Assembly: GCA_019084245.1 (NCBI GenBank) | Contig: JAHRFE010000015.1 | Coordinates: 143,139 to 207,138, forward strand | From: Hoeflea sp. | Lineage (GTDB): Bacteria > Pseudomonadota > Alphaproteobacteria > Rhizobiales > Rhizobiaceae | Length of the DNA: 64,000 nt | Reading direction: 5' to 3' | Notes under the pieces: model-generated | The model's database searches: none | Seen by the model: the letters and a program-made list of their open reading frames with translations, nothing else | Told to the model about the DNA's origin: nothing | Made by a program: the position numbers and the translations under genes | Part shown: positions 8,208 to 17,403 of the stretch, in pieces | How the letters are laid out: every line of letters begins with the position of its first letter | Numbering within the stretch: position 1 is the first letter of the stretch

Positions 8208-10346
8208 ATGAACGACGCGACCCCCCTTAAGTCCGGATCCCTTTCATCCGGCGCCGCCACCGTCATCGGCCATTCCGCCTGTCCGCATGATTGCCCGTCC
8301 ACCTGCGCGCTGGAAGTGGAAATTCTTGCCGACAACCGCATCGGACGGGTGCGCGGCGATGCGGCCAACAGCTACACCGCCGGCGTGATCTGCGCCAAGG
8401 TGGCGCGCTATGCCGAACGCATTCACCATCCCGGCCGGCTGCTCAAACCGCTGATCCGCGCGGGCGCGAAAGGCGAGGGGCAGTGGAAGGAGGCGAGCTT
8501 CGGGGCGGCGCTCGATCTGATCGCCGAGAAATTCGACCGCGCCGAGGCCGCACACGGCTCGGAAACGGTGTGGCTCAATCACTATGCCGGGACCATGGGG
8601 CTGGTGCAGCGCGACGGCATCCACCGGCTGCGCCACGCCAAGCGCTATTCCAACCAGTTCGACAGTTTCTGCACCAATCTCGCCTGGACCGGCTTCGCCA
8701 TGGGCGCGGGCGCGCTGCGCGGCCCCGATCCGCGCGAGATGGCCAAGTCGGACTGCGTGGTGATCTGGGGCACCAACGCGGTCTCCACCCAGGTCAATGT
8801 CATGACCCACGCCATCCGCGCCCGCAAGGAGCGTGGCGCCAAGATCGCGGTCATCGACATCTACGACACCCCGACGATGAAACAGGCCGACATCAAGATC
8901 CTCTTGAAGCCCGGCACCGACGGCGCATTTGCCTGCGCGGTGATGCATGTGCTGTTTCGCGAGGGGCTCGCCGATCGCGACTATCTCGACAAATACAGCG
9001 ACGACCCGGCGGGGCTTGAAAAACATCTGCGGGACCGCACGCCCACATGGGCGGAAGCGATCTCCGGCGTCCCTGCGGCCGAGATCGAAGCCTTCGCGCG
9101 GCTGGTGGGTGCCACCAAGCGCACCTTCTTCCGCCTCGGCTACGGCTTCACCCGGCAGCGCAACGGTGCCGCCAACATGCATGCCGCGCTGTCGCTCGCC
9201 GTGGTGACGGGGTGCTACCAGTATGAAGGCGGCGGCGCGTTTCATTCCAATTCCGATATTTTCCGGCTCGACAAATCGCTGCTCGAAGGCCGCAGACACT
9301 ACGATCCGGGCCTGCGCTGGCTTGACCAGTCGCGGATCGGCCGGGTGCTGACCGGAGAGGCGGAGGCCTTGAATGGCGGCCCGCCGGTTACCGCCATGCT
9401 GGTCCAGAACACCAATCCCGCCAATGTCGCGCCCGAGCAGCGCAAGGTGGTGGAGGGGCTCAAGCGCGAGGACCTGTTCGTCGCCGTGCATGAGCAGTTC
9501 ATGACCGACACCGCGAAACTCGCCGATGTGGTGCTGCCCGCCACCATGTTCCTTGAGCATGACGACATCTATCGCGGCGGCGGCCACCAGCACATCATGC
9601 TGGGGCCGAAGCTGGTCGACCCGCCCGAAGGCCCGATGCCCAACCATCATGTGTTCGAGGAACTGGGCAGACGCCTGGGCGTGAGCGAATGCGACGGCTT
9701 CGGCCTGACCGAGCGCCAGCACATCGACCATATGCTGCAAAAGAGGGGCCTGGGCGATTTCGACAGTTTCCGCGAGGAGAAATGGGCCGACATGCAGCCC
9801 GATTTCGAGACCGCGCATTTCCTCAACGGCTTTGCCCACAAGGATGGAAAATTCCGCTTCCGGCCCGACTGGACCGGCACGCCCGCCGCCAACCGGCCGC
9901 CCAGGCGCATGGGTCCGCAGGGACCGGTGGAGCAATTGCCCGAGTTCCCTGATCATGTCGACCTGATCGAAAGCGCCGATGCGGATCATCCGTTCCGGCT
10001 GGCGACGTCGCCGTCGCGGTCGTTCCTCAATTCCACCTTCGCCGAGACCGCCTCGTCGCAGGCCAAGGAGGTCCGCCCGGACCTGATGATGCATCCCGAC
10101 GACGCCGAGGCGCTCGGCATCGCCGAGGGCGACCGGGTGCGGCTCGGCAATCCCCGTGGCGAAGTCTCCATGCATGCGCGGCTCGACGCCGGCCAGCGCC
10201 GCGGCGTGGTGATCCACGAGGGCCTGTGGCCGAACTCCGCCTTCGAGGACGGGGAGGGAATCAACACGCTGACGGGCGCCGATTCCTGCGCCCCCTATGG
10301 CGGCGCGGCGTTTCATGACACAAGGGTATGGGTGCGGCGGACCTGA
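8208..10346 (+). CDS. Molybdopterin-containing oxidoreductase
   Basis: This is a 712-residue enzyme of the DMSO reductase/formate dehydrogenase superfamily that binds a bis-MGD molybdenum (or tungsten) cofactor. The N-terminus carries a [4Fe-4S] binding set, CPHDCPSTC followed by a fourth Cys in GVICAKV. The central domain (VVIWGTNAVSTQVN, AVIDIYDTPTMKQAD) and the C-terminal cofactor-binding domain (LATSPSRSFLNSTF, EGDRVRLGNPRGEV) are all present. There is no Tat or Sec signal, so a cytoplasmic location is likely. I chose the ATG at 8208 rather than an upstream non-ATG extension because family similarity begins there. Electron partner and substrate cannot be told; no partner subunit gene lies nearby. 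Confidence 0.9.
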   Translation: MNDATPLKSGSLSSGAATVIGHSACPHDCPSTCALEVEILADNRIGRVRGDAANSYTAGVICAKVARYAERIHHPGRLLKPLIRAGAKGEGQWKEASFGAALDLIAEKFDRAEAAHGSETVWLNHYAGTMGLVQRDGIHRLRHAKRYSNQFDSFCTNLAWTGFAMGAGALRGPDPREMAKSDCVVIWGTNAVSTQVNVMTHAIRARKERGAKIAVIDIYDTPTMKQADIKILLKPGTDGAFACAVMHVLFREGLADRDYLDKYSDDPAGLEKHLRDRTPTWAEAISGVPAAEIEAFARLVGATKRTFFRLGYGFTRQRNGAANMHAALSLAVVTGCYQYEGGGAFHSNSDIFRLDKSLLEGRRHYDPGLRWLDQSRIGRVLTGEAEALNGGPPVTAMLVQNTNPANVAPEQRKVVEGLKREDLFVAVHEQFMTDTAKLADVVLPATMFLEHDDIYRGGGHQHIMLGPKLVDPPEGPMPNHHVFEELGRRLGVSECDGFGLTERQHIDHMLQKRGLGDFDSFREEKWADMQPDFETAHFLNGFAHKDGKFRFRPDWTGTPAANRPPRRMGPQGPVEQLPEFPDHVDLIESADADHPFRLATSPSRSFLNSTFAETASSQAKEVRPDLMMHPDDAEALGIAEGDRVRLGNPRGEVSMHARLDAGQRRGVVIHEGLWPNSAFEDGEGINTLTGADSCAPYGGAAFHDTRVWVRRT

Positions 10347-10361
10347 TCCGGAAGGCGCGAA

Positions 10362-10390
10362 AGGCCTGTCGGCTAGAAGCCGACAGGCCT
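10362..10390. terminator. Perfect 13-bp hairpin between convergent genes
   Basis: A flawless 13-bp stem (AGGCCTGTCGGCT with its complement) closes a three-base loop between the end of the molybdopterin oxidoreductase gene and the end of the convergent SDR gene. There is no T run on either side, so it may act as a bidirectional transcription stop or as an RNA 3' end stabiliser. Confidence 0.6.
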
Positions 10391-10395
10391 CGGTG

Positions 10396-11148
10396 TCAGG
10401 TCTTGTTGATGGAATTGCCGCCATCCGCCATCATCGCGCTGCCGGTCACGAAGGACGACTCGTCGGAGACGAGAAACAGCGCCGCCCGGGCGATTTCCTC
10501 GGGCTCAGCCATGCGCTTGAGCGCGTGAAGGCCTTTCACCCAGTCGTGGAACGCCGCATCCTCGCCCGCCATCGCCGTCCTGGTGCCGCCGGGCAGCAGC
10601 GCGTTGGCGCGGATGCCTTCCGCGCCGTGCTCGGCCGCCAGCACCTGCACGAGGCCGATCAGCCCGGCCTTGGAGGCGGCGTAGGCGCCCATGCCGGGCA
10701 GGCCGATGGTGTGGCCGACGAACGAGGATGTGAAGACGATCGAGCCACCGCCGCGCAGCCTCATCGCCGGGATCTGATGGCGTGCCGCGAGAAATCCGCC
10801 CGTCAGGTTGGTGGCGATCACCATATCCCAGGTCTCGGTCGTCATGTCCGGGATCGGACCCATGTCGCCGGTGGTCCCGGCATTGTTGAAGGCGCCATCG
10901 AGGCCTCCGAACGCCGAGGTCGACAGATCGACGAGCGCCTTGTGATACCCCTGATGAGCGATGTCTCCGGCCAGCCATATCGCCTTGCGACCGGTTTCGC
11001 CAATCTTGCCGGCGAGGTGCGCGAGTTCTGCCTCGCGGCGCGCGCCCAGCACGAGATTGGCGCCTTCCGCAGCAAACAGCTCGGCCGCCGCTGCGCCAAT
11101 GCCGCTGCTGGCGCCGGTGATGATAATGGTTTTTCCGTCAAGTCGCAT
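10396..11148 (-). CDS. SDR family oxidoreductase
   Basis: This is a 250-residue classical short-chain dehydrogenase. It has the cofactor motif TGASSGIGAA (residues 11-20), NNAG (88-91), the catalytic SS pair at 141-142 and YAASK with Tyr156 and Lys160. The substrate cannot be deduced. The ATG has a good ribosome site (AGGAGA) a few bases upstream. It is followed by a strong hairpin and converges on the molybdopterin enzyme. It sits upstream in the same direction as nothing obvious, so it may be a single-gene unit downstream of ohrR (116 bp away, same strand). Confidence 0.88.
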   Translation of the reverse strand: MRLDGKTIIITGASSGIGAAAAELFAAEGANLVLGARREAELAHLAGKIGETGRKAIWLAGDIAHQGYHKALVDLSTSAFGGLDGAFNNAGTTGDMGPIPDMTTETWDMVIATNLTGGFLAARHQIPAMRLRGGGSIVFTSSFVGHTIGLPGMGAYAASKAGLIGLVQVLAAEHGAEGIRANALLPGGTRTAMAGEDAAFHDWVKGLHALKRMAEPEEIARAALFLVSDESSFVTGSAMMADGGNSINKT

Positions 11149-11264
11149 GATGCTCTCCTGTGTTGCGAGAGCCCATGCTTAGGCAGGGTGAAACAGGCCA
11201 GCCACCCGATTTGGCCACCCGAAACCAACCGGGTCCCGGAAGGCGAGGCACCCCGCGGGAGGGT

Positions 11265-11735
11265 TCAGACTTGAGGCCGGTCCTGCTGCTTCAGCAGCGC
11301 CGCGCGCACGGTGCCGAGCGTCGTGTGCAGCTTGATCAGGTCCTCCAGCGGCAGGCCGAAGGCGGCCATGATGCAGTCGGGAATGTGGCGCGCCTGGCTC
11401 TGGCGGCCCTTGCCCTCGGGCGTGAGCGTGACCCGCACCTTGCGCTCGTCCTTGGCGTCGCGCTGCCGCTTGACCAGTCCCTGGGCTTCCAGCCGCTTGA
11501 TCAGCGGCGTCAGCGTCGAGGATTCCAGATGCAGCTTCTCGCCGATCTCGCCGACGATCAGGTCGTCGGTCTTCCACAGCACCAGCAGCACGAGATATTG
11601 CGGGTAGGTAAGGCCAAGGGGCGTGAGCAGCGGCTTGTAGATCTGCCCCACCGCATGGTGGGTTGAGTAGAGGTCGAAACACAACATCGAATCCACATCG
11701 ATGCCGCGGATGTCCGTTTTCACCTGCTCGGTCAT
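11265..11735 (-). CDS. ohrR: MarR-family organic peroxide sensor
   Basis: OhrR represses ohr and loses DNA binding when organic hydroperoxides oxidise its reactive cysteine. The 156-residue protein has the conserved N-terminal segment MLCFDLYST with Cys19, plus a second Cys121 (IPDCIMAAF). These positions agree with the two-cysteine OhrR class (Cys22/Cys127 in Xanthomonas). The winged-helix region ESSTLTPLIKRLEAQGLVKR spans about 71-90. The frame stays open far upstream through ohr, but the ATG at 11735 is the natural start. It is divergent from ohr across 120 bp that contain two matching palindromes. Confidence 0.95.
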   Translation of the reverse strand: MTEQVKTDIRGIDVDSMLCFDLYSTHHAVGQIYKPLLTPLGLTYPQYLVLLVLWKTDDLIVGEIGEKLHLESSTLTPLIKRLEAQGLVKRQRDAKDERKVRVTLTPEGKGRQSQARHIPDCIMAAFGLPLEDLIKLHTTLGTVRAALLKQQDRPQV

Positions 11736-11771
11736 GATCTCTGCTCCATTGCCGATCAATTTAGTGTGTGC

Positions 11772-11784
11772 GCGATTTAATCGC
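11772..11784. promoter_or_regulatory. Putative OhrR operator, ohrR side
   Basis: The palindrome GCGATTTAATCGC is symmetric around its central T. It lies 37 bp from the ohrR start and shares the core CGATT(A/T)AATCG with the second site at 11827-11839, which indicates a common regulator. Autoregulation of ohrR is the inference. Confidence 0.7.
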
Positions 11785-11790
11785 AAGCGG

Positions 11791-11819
11791 TTGACATCGG
11801 CGCGCCAAGCGTGATTAAT
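11791..11819 (+). promoter_or_regulatory. Predicted sigma-70-type promoter of ohr
   Basis: A perfect -35 TTGACA (11791-11796) is followed after 17 bases by a plausible -10 ATTAAT (11814-11819). The predicted start of transcription near 11826 falls at the edge of the second OhrR palindrome, so a bound repressor would block initiation. Confidence 0.65.
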
Positions 11820-11826
11820 ATCGCAC

Positions 11827-11839
11827 ACGATTAAATCGT
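11827..11839. promoter_or_regulatory. Putative OhrR operator, ohr side
   Basis: The palindrome ACGATTAAATCGT is symmetric around its central base and lies immediately downstream of the predicted ohr -10 element, 17 bp before the ohr ATG. Its core is shared with the site at 11772-11784. Confidence 0.72.
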
Positions 11840-11855
11840 ACGAAATGAAAAAATC

Positions 11856-12278
11856 ATGCCGACCAAAGTTGTCTACAGCGCGTCCGCCACCGCAACCGGA
11901 GGCCGCGACGGTCATTCCAAGACCCATGACGGTGCTCTCGACGTCAATCTGGCTGTTCCCAAGGAAATGGGCGGTCCCGGCGGCGGGGTGAACCCGGAGC
12001 AACTGTTCGCCACCGGCTATGCGGCCTGTTTCCTGGGCGCGCTGAAGTTCTATGCCGGCCAGAAGAAGGTGAAGGTGCCCGATGATGCCAACGTCACCGT
12101 GACTGTCGGCATCGGCCCGCGCGAGGACTTGGGCTTCGGCCTCGACGTCAAGATCAAGGTGGATCTGCCCGGCATCGACAAGGATGTGGCCGAAGACCTG
12201 ATCGCCGGCGGCCACAAAGTCTGCCCCTATTCGCACGCCACCTCCGGCACGCTGAAGATCACGCCAGAGCTCGCCTGA
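11856..12278 (+). CDS. ohr: Organic hydroperoxide resistance protein
   Basis: Ohr is a cytoplasmic thiol peroxidase of the OsmC/Ohr family that reduces fatty acid and other organic hydroperoxides, with dihydrolipoamide as the usual reductant. The 140-residue length is typical. The two redox cysteines are Cys58 (GYAACFLGAL) and Cys123 (HKVCPYSHAT), and the conserved Arg17 and Glu48 (NPEQLF) that activate the peroxidatic Cys are present. It is regulated by the divergent ohrR through the palindromes between the two genes. The ribosome site is weak (A-rich leader). Confidence 0.96.
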   Translation: MPTKVVYSASATATGGRDGHSKTHDGALDVNLAVPKEMGGPGGGVNPEQLFATGYAACFLGALKFYAGQKKVKVPDDANVTVTVGIGPREDLGFGLDVKIKVDLPGIDKDVAEDLIAGGHKVCPYSHATSGTLKITPELA

Positions 12279-12325
12279 ACTCAGTGATCCGGAAGGGCCC
12301 GTCAGCGGCCCGACGTTGAATGGCT

Positions 12326-12354
12326 CAAGCCCGGGCGCGCCGCGTCCGGGCTTT
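12326..12354. terminator. Bidirectional terminator between ohr and cfa
   Basis: AAGCCCGG pairs with CCGGGCTT across an 11-base GC-rich loop, with a short T run on the plus side. It sits between the end of ohr and the end of the convergent cyclopropane synthase gene. Confidence 0.7.
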
Positions 12355-12356
12355 CG

Positions 12357-13628
12357 TCATTCCTCCAGTGCCTGTTTGGCGCTGGCCACCACGCGATCGA
12401 GGAACTCCGTTTCCCGCCCGGCAATCCGGGCTTCTTCGACGGCGATATAGTCGCGGGTGAGCGGAACCACATCGCGTTCCCGGCCGAGCTGGATCTGGAA
12501 GACGTTGCTCGCGCCCTGCATGAAGGCGCATTCGCACATCGACAGGTACAATTCCCACATCCGGCAGAAGCGCTCGTCCATGACTTCGGCGGCACGCGCC
12601 CGGTTGGCGTCGAAGCGGTCGCGCCAGTGCCTGAGCGTATGGCCGTAGTGACAGCGCCATATCTCGCAATCGAGGATCCACAGCCCGGACAGTTCGATCG
12701 CCGAGACGGCTTCCGACAGCGACGGCGCATAGCCGCCGGGGAAGATGTACTTGCGCAGGAACGGGCCTGTGATCCCGGGCGGCGCCTTGGTCGAGATCGA
12801 ATGGATCAGCGCCACCCCGTCGGGCGACAGCCGGTCTCGAACGGTGAGAAAGTAGGGCTTGAGATAGTGCACGCCGACATGTTCGAGCATGCCCACCGAG
12901 ACGATGCGGTCGAACTTGCCCTCGACCTCGCGATAGTCGATCAGCTCGAACTTGACCCGGTCGCTGACACCCAGGATCTCGGCGCGCCGCCGGGCCACCG
13001 CGAGCTGCCGTTCCGACAGGGTGACGCCCACCACTTCGATATCGGCGACATGGGCGAGATAGAGGCCCAGCCCGCCCCAGCCGCAGCCGATGTCGAGCAG
13101 CCTCTGGCCGTCTGCCAGTTGCAGCTTGGCGGCGAGATGGCGCTTCTTCAGCGTCTGCGCCTGCTCGAGCGTCTCGGTGCCTTCGGCGAAATAGGCGCAG
13201 GAATATTGCATGTCGGCATCGAGAAACAGCCGGTATATTTCCTCGCCGATATCGTAATGCGCCTGCACATTGCCGCGCGCCCGCGACAATGCGTTGTTCT
13301 GCTGGAAACGCTTGAGACCGCGTGCCACGCCGCGCCAGAAGATCTGGCTCGCAGAGAGATCGAACTGCCGCTTGTTGGCGAAGAAAAGCCGGATCAGGTC
13401 GTGGATCGAGCCCTGGTCCATAACCAGCTCGCCATCCATATAGGCCTCCGCCGCCTTGAGTTCCGGATTGAGGAAGATCTTGCGCGCCACCGTAGGCGTG
13501 GTGAACCGGATGGCGGCTTCCGGGCCAGGGCCCTTGCCGCCATACACATGGGTCACGCCCTTGGCGTCGGTGACCGTCAAACGCCCATTGCTTATGGCCT
13601 TATCGAGCAATCCGTGGAGAGAAGGCAT
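12357..13628 (-). CDS. cfa: Cyclopropane-fatty-acyl-phospholipid synthase
   Basis: This enzyme transfers a methylene from S-adenosylmethionine onto cis double bonds of membrane phospholipid acyl chains, which stabilises the membrane under acid or stationary-phase stress. The product is 423 residues, longer than the 382 of E. coli Cfa by an N-terminal region. The SAM-binding motif LLDIGCGWGGLGLYLA lies near residues 150-165. Further family motifs are VGVTLSERQ, EHVGVHY and the C-terminal region with HYGHTLRHW. I chose the ATG at 13628, supported by GGAGTCGCC, over an upstream in-frame start at 13643. It converges on ohr and lies 155 bp upstream-facing from purN. Confidence 0.93.
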   Translation of the reverse strand: MPSLHGLLDKAISNGRLTVTDAKGVTHVYGGKGPGPEAAIRFTTPTVARKIFLNPELKAAEAYMDGELVMDQGSIHDLIRLFFANKRQFDLSASQIFWRGVARGLKRFQQNNALSRARGNVQAHYDIGEEIYRLFLDADMQYSCAYFAEGTETLEQAQTLKKRHLAAKLQLADGQRLLDIGCGWGGLGLYLAHVADIEVVGVTLSERQLAVARRRAEILGVSDRVKFELIDYREVEGKFDRIVSVGMLEHVGVHYLKPYFLTVRDRLSPDGVALIHSISTKAPPGITGPFLRKYIFPGGYAPSLSEAVSAIELSGLWILDCEIWRCHYGHTLRHWRDRFDANRARAAEVMDERFCRMWELYLSMCECAFMQGASNVFQIQLGRERDVVPLTRDYIAVEEARIAGRETEFLDRVVASAKQALEE

Positions 13629-13783
13629 GGCGACTCCAATCAAGTAACTTGAGCCAGACGACTGGCAATCAGCCTCGTCAACGAAGCATAAGTAACCGGA
13701 CCGGCTATGTCTTTTGCCCTGATGTCGGCAACAATAGCGAGTCGGCGCATACTGTCAAAGGTCAAGATTCAGGGACTTGCCGC

Positions 13784-14407
13784 TCAGTCCGAGAAGATCG
13801 CCCGTCCGTCGCCGCTCATGCGCACGCCGCCGCGGGCGAGCAGGGCCAGGGCCTCGGGATAGATCCGGTGTTCTGCCGCGAGCACGCGGGCCGCGAGCGT
13901 TTCGGGCGTGTCGTCACGCTCGATACGCACCGCCGCCTGCTCGATGATCGGGCCTTCATCCATGCCTTCGGTGACGAAATGGACGGTGCAGCCATGCACC
14001 CGGCACCCGGCGGCAAGCGCCCGCTCATGGGTCGCCAGGCCCGGAAAGGCCGGGAGCAGCGACGGATGGATGTTGATCATCTTGCCGGCGTAGCGCTTGA
14101 CGAAGTCGCCTGAGAGCAGCCGCATATAGCCAGCGAGCGCAATGATCTGCGCACCCGAAGCATCGAGGGCCGCGATCACTGCCGCCTCATGTTCGGGCTT
14201 GCCGGGAAAGTCCGGCCGCGGGATCGCCACGGCGTCAATGCCGAAGCCGCGCGCATGCTCGAGCCCCAGCGCATCCGGCTTGTCCGAGATCACCGCGACA
14301 ATCCTGGCCGGAAAATCCGCATGCAAGGACGCCGCGATCAGTGCGCCCATGTTCGATCCCCGTCCGGAGATCAGGATCGCAACCGGAACTTTGGCTGCGG
14401 CGCTCAC
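13784..14407 (-). CDS. purN: Phosphoribosylglycinamide formyltransferase
   Basis: PurN carries out the third step of purine synthesis, moving the formyl group of 10-formyltetrahydrofolate onto GAR. The 207-residue protein has the N-terminal substrate motif SGRGSNM, the catalytic block [10 protein letters not shown] with Asn and His, and the catalytic Asp in [10 protein letters not shown]. Its start overlaps the end of purM by four bases (ATGA), so the two are translationally coupled. Confidence 0.97.
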   Translation of the reverse strand: MSAAAKVPVAILISGRGSNMGALIAASLHADFPARIVAVISDKPDALGLEHARGFGIDAVAIPRPDFPGKPEHEAAVIAALDASGAQIIALAGYMRLLSGDFVKRYAGKMINIHPSLLPAFPGLATHERALAAGCRVHGCTVHFVTEGMDEGPIIEQAAVRIERDDTPETLAARVLAAEHRIYPEALALLARGGVRMSGDGRAIFSD

Positions 14408-15474
14408 AGCGCCAGGGTTCCCTTGTAGGAGACGCCCGCAGCACCGTCTGCGCGCGCGGTCAGTCTGCCGAGCCGGATTACCGTCTCGCCTTGAGTTTCC
14501 AGAGCGCCGACAACGAGGTCAGCCTGATCGGCCTTGACCACCGCGATCATGCCGACGCCGCAATTGAAGGTGCGCAGCATTTCCTCGGGCGCAACCCCGC
14601 CGGTTCTGGCAAGCCAGGCAAACACCTTGGGCGGTGCGATGGCATCGAGATCGATCTCCGCGGCAAGACCCTCGGGCAGCACGCGCGGCAGGTTTTCCGG
14701 GAATCCGCCGCCGGTGATATGGGCCAGAGCCTGGATCGCGCCGGTCTCGCGGATCACGGCAAGCAGGGATTTGACATAGATCCGCGTCGGCTGCAGCAGC
14801 GCCGCGCCAAGGCTCACGGACGCATCGAACGGGGCAGGGGCATCGTAGCCGAGCCCGCTCATCTCGACGATGCGGCGCACCAGCGAGTAGCCGTTGGAAT
14901 GCACCCCCGACGAGGCGAGGCCCAGCACGATGTCGCCTTCCGCCATCGTGCCCGTGGGGAGAAGCTGGCCGCGTTCTGCTGCGCCTACCGCGAAGCCGGC
15001 AAGATCATAGTCGCCATCGCGGTACATGCCGGGCATTTCGGCGGTTTCCCCGCCGATCAGCGCGCAGCCGGCCTGCAGGCAGCCTTGCGCAATGCCGCCG
15101 ACAATCGCCGCACCCTGTTCGGGGTCGAGCTTGCCGGTGGCGAAGTAATCGAGAAAGAACAGCGGCTCGGCGCCCTGGACCACCAGATCGTTGACGCACA
15201 TGGCGACGAGATCAATGCCGACCGTGTCGTGTATCCCGGCCTCGATCGCCACCTTGAGCTTGGTGCCGACGCCGTCATTGGCGGCAACCAGCACGGGATC
15301 GGAAAAGCCCGCGGCCTTGAGGTCGAACAGTCCGCCGAAGCCGCCGATCTCGCCATCGGCGCCCGGCCGTCGCGTTGCCCGCACCAGAGGCTTGATGCGG
15401 TTGACCATCTCGTTGCCGGCATCGATGTCAACGCCAGCCTGGGCATAGGTGAGGCCGTTTTTCGGATCCGCCAT
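14404..15474 (-). CDS. purM: Phosphoribosylformylglycinamidine cyclo-ligase
   Basis: PurM (AIR synthetase) closes the imidazole ring in the fifth step of purine synthesis, using ATP. The 356-residue length is typical. Visible family motifs include the N-terminal [12 protein letters not shown], the nucleotide-binding region [12 protein letters not shown], and [12 protein letters not shown] and [16 protein letters not shown]. It is the first gene of a purM-purN pair and is divergent from the CDP-alcohol phosphatidyltransferase gene, an arrangement I know from other rhizobia. Confidence 0.97.
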   Translation of the reverse strand: MADPKNGLTYAQAGVDIDAGNEMVNRIKPLVRATRRPGADGEIGGFGGLFDLKAAGFSDPVLVAANDGVGTKLKVAIEAGIHDTVGIDLVAMCVNDLVVQGAEPLFFLDYFATGKLDPEQGAAIVGGIAQGCLQAGCALIGGETAEMPGMYRDGDYDLAGFAVGAAERGQLLPTGTMAEGDIVLGLASSGVHSNGYSLVRRIVEMSGLGYDAPAPFDASVSLGAALLQPTRIYVKSLLAVIRETGAIQALAHITGGGFPENLPRVLPEGLAAEIDLDAIAPPKVFAWLARTGGVAPEEMLRTFNCGVGMIAVVKADQADLVVGALETQGETVIRLGRLTARADGAAGVSYKGTLAL

Positions 15475-15637
15475 AGGGCTTCCCTTCCTTCGGGTTCAAA
15501 GGCGCTTTCTCGTGCGGGGGATGGCATTTTGCGGGCCGTTCCGCAAGCCGGAGCATCAATTCAGGCATGACAATTGGCGGGAAAACCGGGCACAAGGACG
15601 CTACAAAGCCCGCAAAGCCTTGGAAAGGCGCGAGGCC

Positions 15638-16222
15638 ATGGCCATATCTGGTTCCAGTCGCTATGGTTTGCGTCCCATGACATTGCCCAACTACATCACG
15701 GTTGCCCGGTTCCTCATGGTTCCGCTGGTCATTCTTTCGATGATGAATGGCGAGATGCTGGCAGCCTTCGTTCTGTTCATGCTGGCCGGCGTCTCCGACG
15801 CGGTCGACGGGGCCATCGCGCGGCAGTTCGATCAGAAATCCGAACTCGGCGCCTGGCTTGATCCGATAGCCGACAAGTTCCTGCTGGTCAGTGTCTTCAT
15901 GATGCTGGGATGGCTCGGCGCCGTGCCGATGTGGCTGGTCGTCCTCGCTATATCCCGTGATGGCATGATCATCGCTGCGGTGGTGCTGTCGAGCATGATG
16001 GACAATCCGGTAGAAATGCGGCCGCTGATGATTTCCAAGGCCACCACTCTGGGTCAGATCCTGCTGCTCATCCTGGTGCTTGCCGAGCTCGCCGGCATTG
16101 TCCAGCTTGACGCCCTGATCGGATGGATGGTCTATGCAGTTGCAGGCTTGACCATTGCATCGGCTGGCGCCTATCTCGTCACCTGGCTCAGGCACATGGC
16201 GAGCGAGGGCGGACCCGGCTAG
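15638..16222 (+). CDS. CDP-alcohol phosphatidyltransferase family protein
   Basis: This is a 194-residue integral membrane enzyme of phospholipid synthesis. The family signature D-x2-D-G-x2-A-R-x8-G-x3-D-x3-D is complete (DAVDGAIAR, then GAWLDPIAD, about residues 53-76). Such enzymes condense CDP-diacylglycerol with an alcohol. Similarity in size to PgsA and to eukaryote-type cardiolipin synthase allows either glycerol 3-phosphate or phosphatidylglycerol as acceptor, and I cannot separate these. I chose the ATG at 15638 (GAGG seven bases upstream); an internal ATG at 15677 is the alternative. The AI-2E permease gene follows after 50 bp. Confidence 0.88.
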   Translation: MAISGSSRYGLRPMTLPNYITVARFLMVPLVILSMMNGEMLAAFVLFMLAGVSDAVDGAIARQFDQKSELGAWLDPIADKFLLVSVFMMLGWLGAVPMWLVVLAISRDGMIIAAVVLSSMMDNPVEMRPLMISKATTLGQILLLILVLAELAGIVQLDALIGWMVYAVAGLTIASAGAYLVTWLRHMASEGGPG

Positions 16223-16272
16223 CAGAATGCACTGTGCGGCCGGTTGAAACGCGGCCCTCAAGTGAGGTGATC

Positions 16273-17403
16273 ATGGCAACGCATATCGATCCGGTGGCCC
16301 TTCGGCGGCAGATCTTCTTCTGGCTGATCGCGCTCGCGGTGTTTGTCGGCTTCCTGATGGTGTTCAGCTCCATCCTGCTGCCGTTCATCGCAGGCATGGC
16401 GCTCGCCTATTTCCTCGATCCGGTGGCGGATTGGTTCGAACGCCGCGGCCTCTCCCGGCTGAAGGCGACGCTGGTCATCCTGATCTCCTTCGTGGCGATC
16501 TTCGCCCTCTCGCTGATCGTCGTGGTCCCGATCCTGGTCACCCAGGCGGTCGACCTGGGCGGGCGCATTCCAGGCTACATCACCGAGCTCCAGGCGCTGC
16601 TGGTGTCCGAGACCACCCTGCTGCCGGATTGGGTCGGTAGTCAGATGGGTCAGATCAAGGAAAGTTTTGCCGGACTTTTAAAGGAAGGCGCCGGTTTCGT
16701 CGGTACGATATTCCAGCAGATCTGGAATTCCGGCATGGCGATTCTTGACATTGCGGCCCTGTTTGTCGTGACCCCGGTAGTGGCGTTCTACCTGCTTCTC
16801 GATTGGGACAAGATGATCGAAAAGGTCGACAACTGGGTGCCGCGCGATCATGTCGGCACTGTGCGCGAGCTTGCCAGGCAGATTGACCAGGCGATTGCAG
16901 GCTTTGTCCGGGGGCAGGGCAGTGTCTGCCTTATCCTGGGCGTGATCTACGCAGTCGGCCTGATGGTCATCGGTTTGAATTTCGGACTTCTGATCGGCCT
17001 CTTTGCCGGCGTGATCAGCTTTATCCCCTATGTCGGATCGCTGGTCGGCCTGGTGCTGGCGCTGATTGTCGCCATTGTCCAGTTCTGGCCGGATTTCATC
17101 ATGATCGGCGCGGTCATCGGCGTCTTCGTCGTCGGACAGTTTTTCGAGGGCAACATTCTGCAGCCGCGCATGGTCGGCTCCTCGGTCGGGCTGCATCCGG
17201 TCTGGCTGATGTTTGCCCTGTTTGCCTTTGGCGTGCTGTTCGGCTTTGTCGGCATGATGATTGCCGTGCCGGCGGCGGCGGCGATCGGCGTGCTGGTGCG
17301 GTTTGCCATCAACCGCTATCTCGAAAGCGATCTCTATTCAGGCCACCGGGGTCCGGAAATCAGGGATCCGCTTCCCCCCGGCGGAGCTCCGCCCGATCAA
17401 TGA
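16273..17403 (+). CDS. AI-2E family transporter (PerM-type permease)
   Basis: This is a 376-residue polytopic membrane protein of the AI-2 exporter/PerM family. It has two N-terminal hydrophobic segments (FLMVFSSILLPFIAGMALAY), a soluble region of about 150 residues, and a C-terminal set of helices containing the family motifs ISFIPYVGSLVG and GNILQPRMVGSSVGLHPVW. Members export small molecules or Na+/H+, so the substrate is open. The ATG is preceded by GAGGTGA. It overlaps the following hdaA by four bases (ATGA). Confidence 0.9.
   Translation: MATHIDPVALRRQIFFWLIALAVFVGFLMVFSSILLPFIAGMALAYFLDPVADWFERRGLSRLKATLVILISFVAIFALSLIVVVPILVTQAVDLGGRIPGYITELQALLVSETTLLPDWVGSQMGQIKESFAGLLKEGAGFVGTIFQQIWNSGMAILDIAALFVVTPVVAFYLLLDWDKMIEKVDNWVPRDHVGTVRELARQIDQAIAGFVRGQGSVCLILGVIYAVGLMVIGLNFGLLIGLFAGVISFIPYVGSLVGLVLALIVAIVQFWPDFIMIGAVIGVFVVGQFFEGNILQPRMVGSSVGLHPVWLMFALFAFGVLFGFVGMMIAVPAAAAIGVLVRFAINRYLESDLYSGHRGPEIRDPLPPGGAPPDQ

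Noticed and set aside
8244-10424. A 726-codon minus-strand frame over the molybdopterin oxidoreductase
   Set aside because: It lacks any domain, while the plus strand carries the cofactor and Fe-S motifs; it is a GC-driven shadow.
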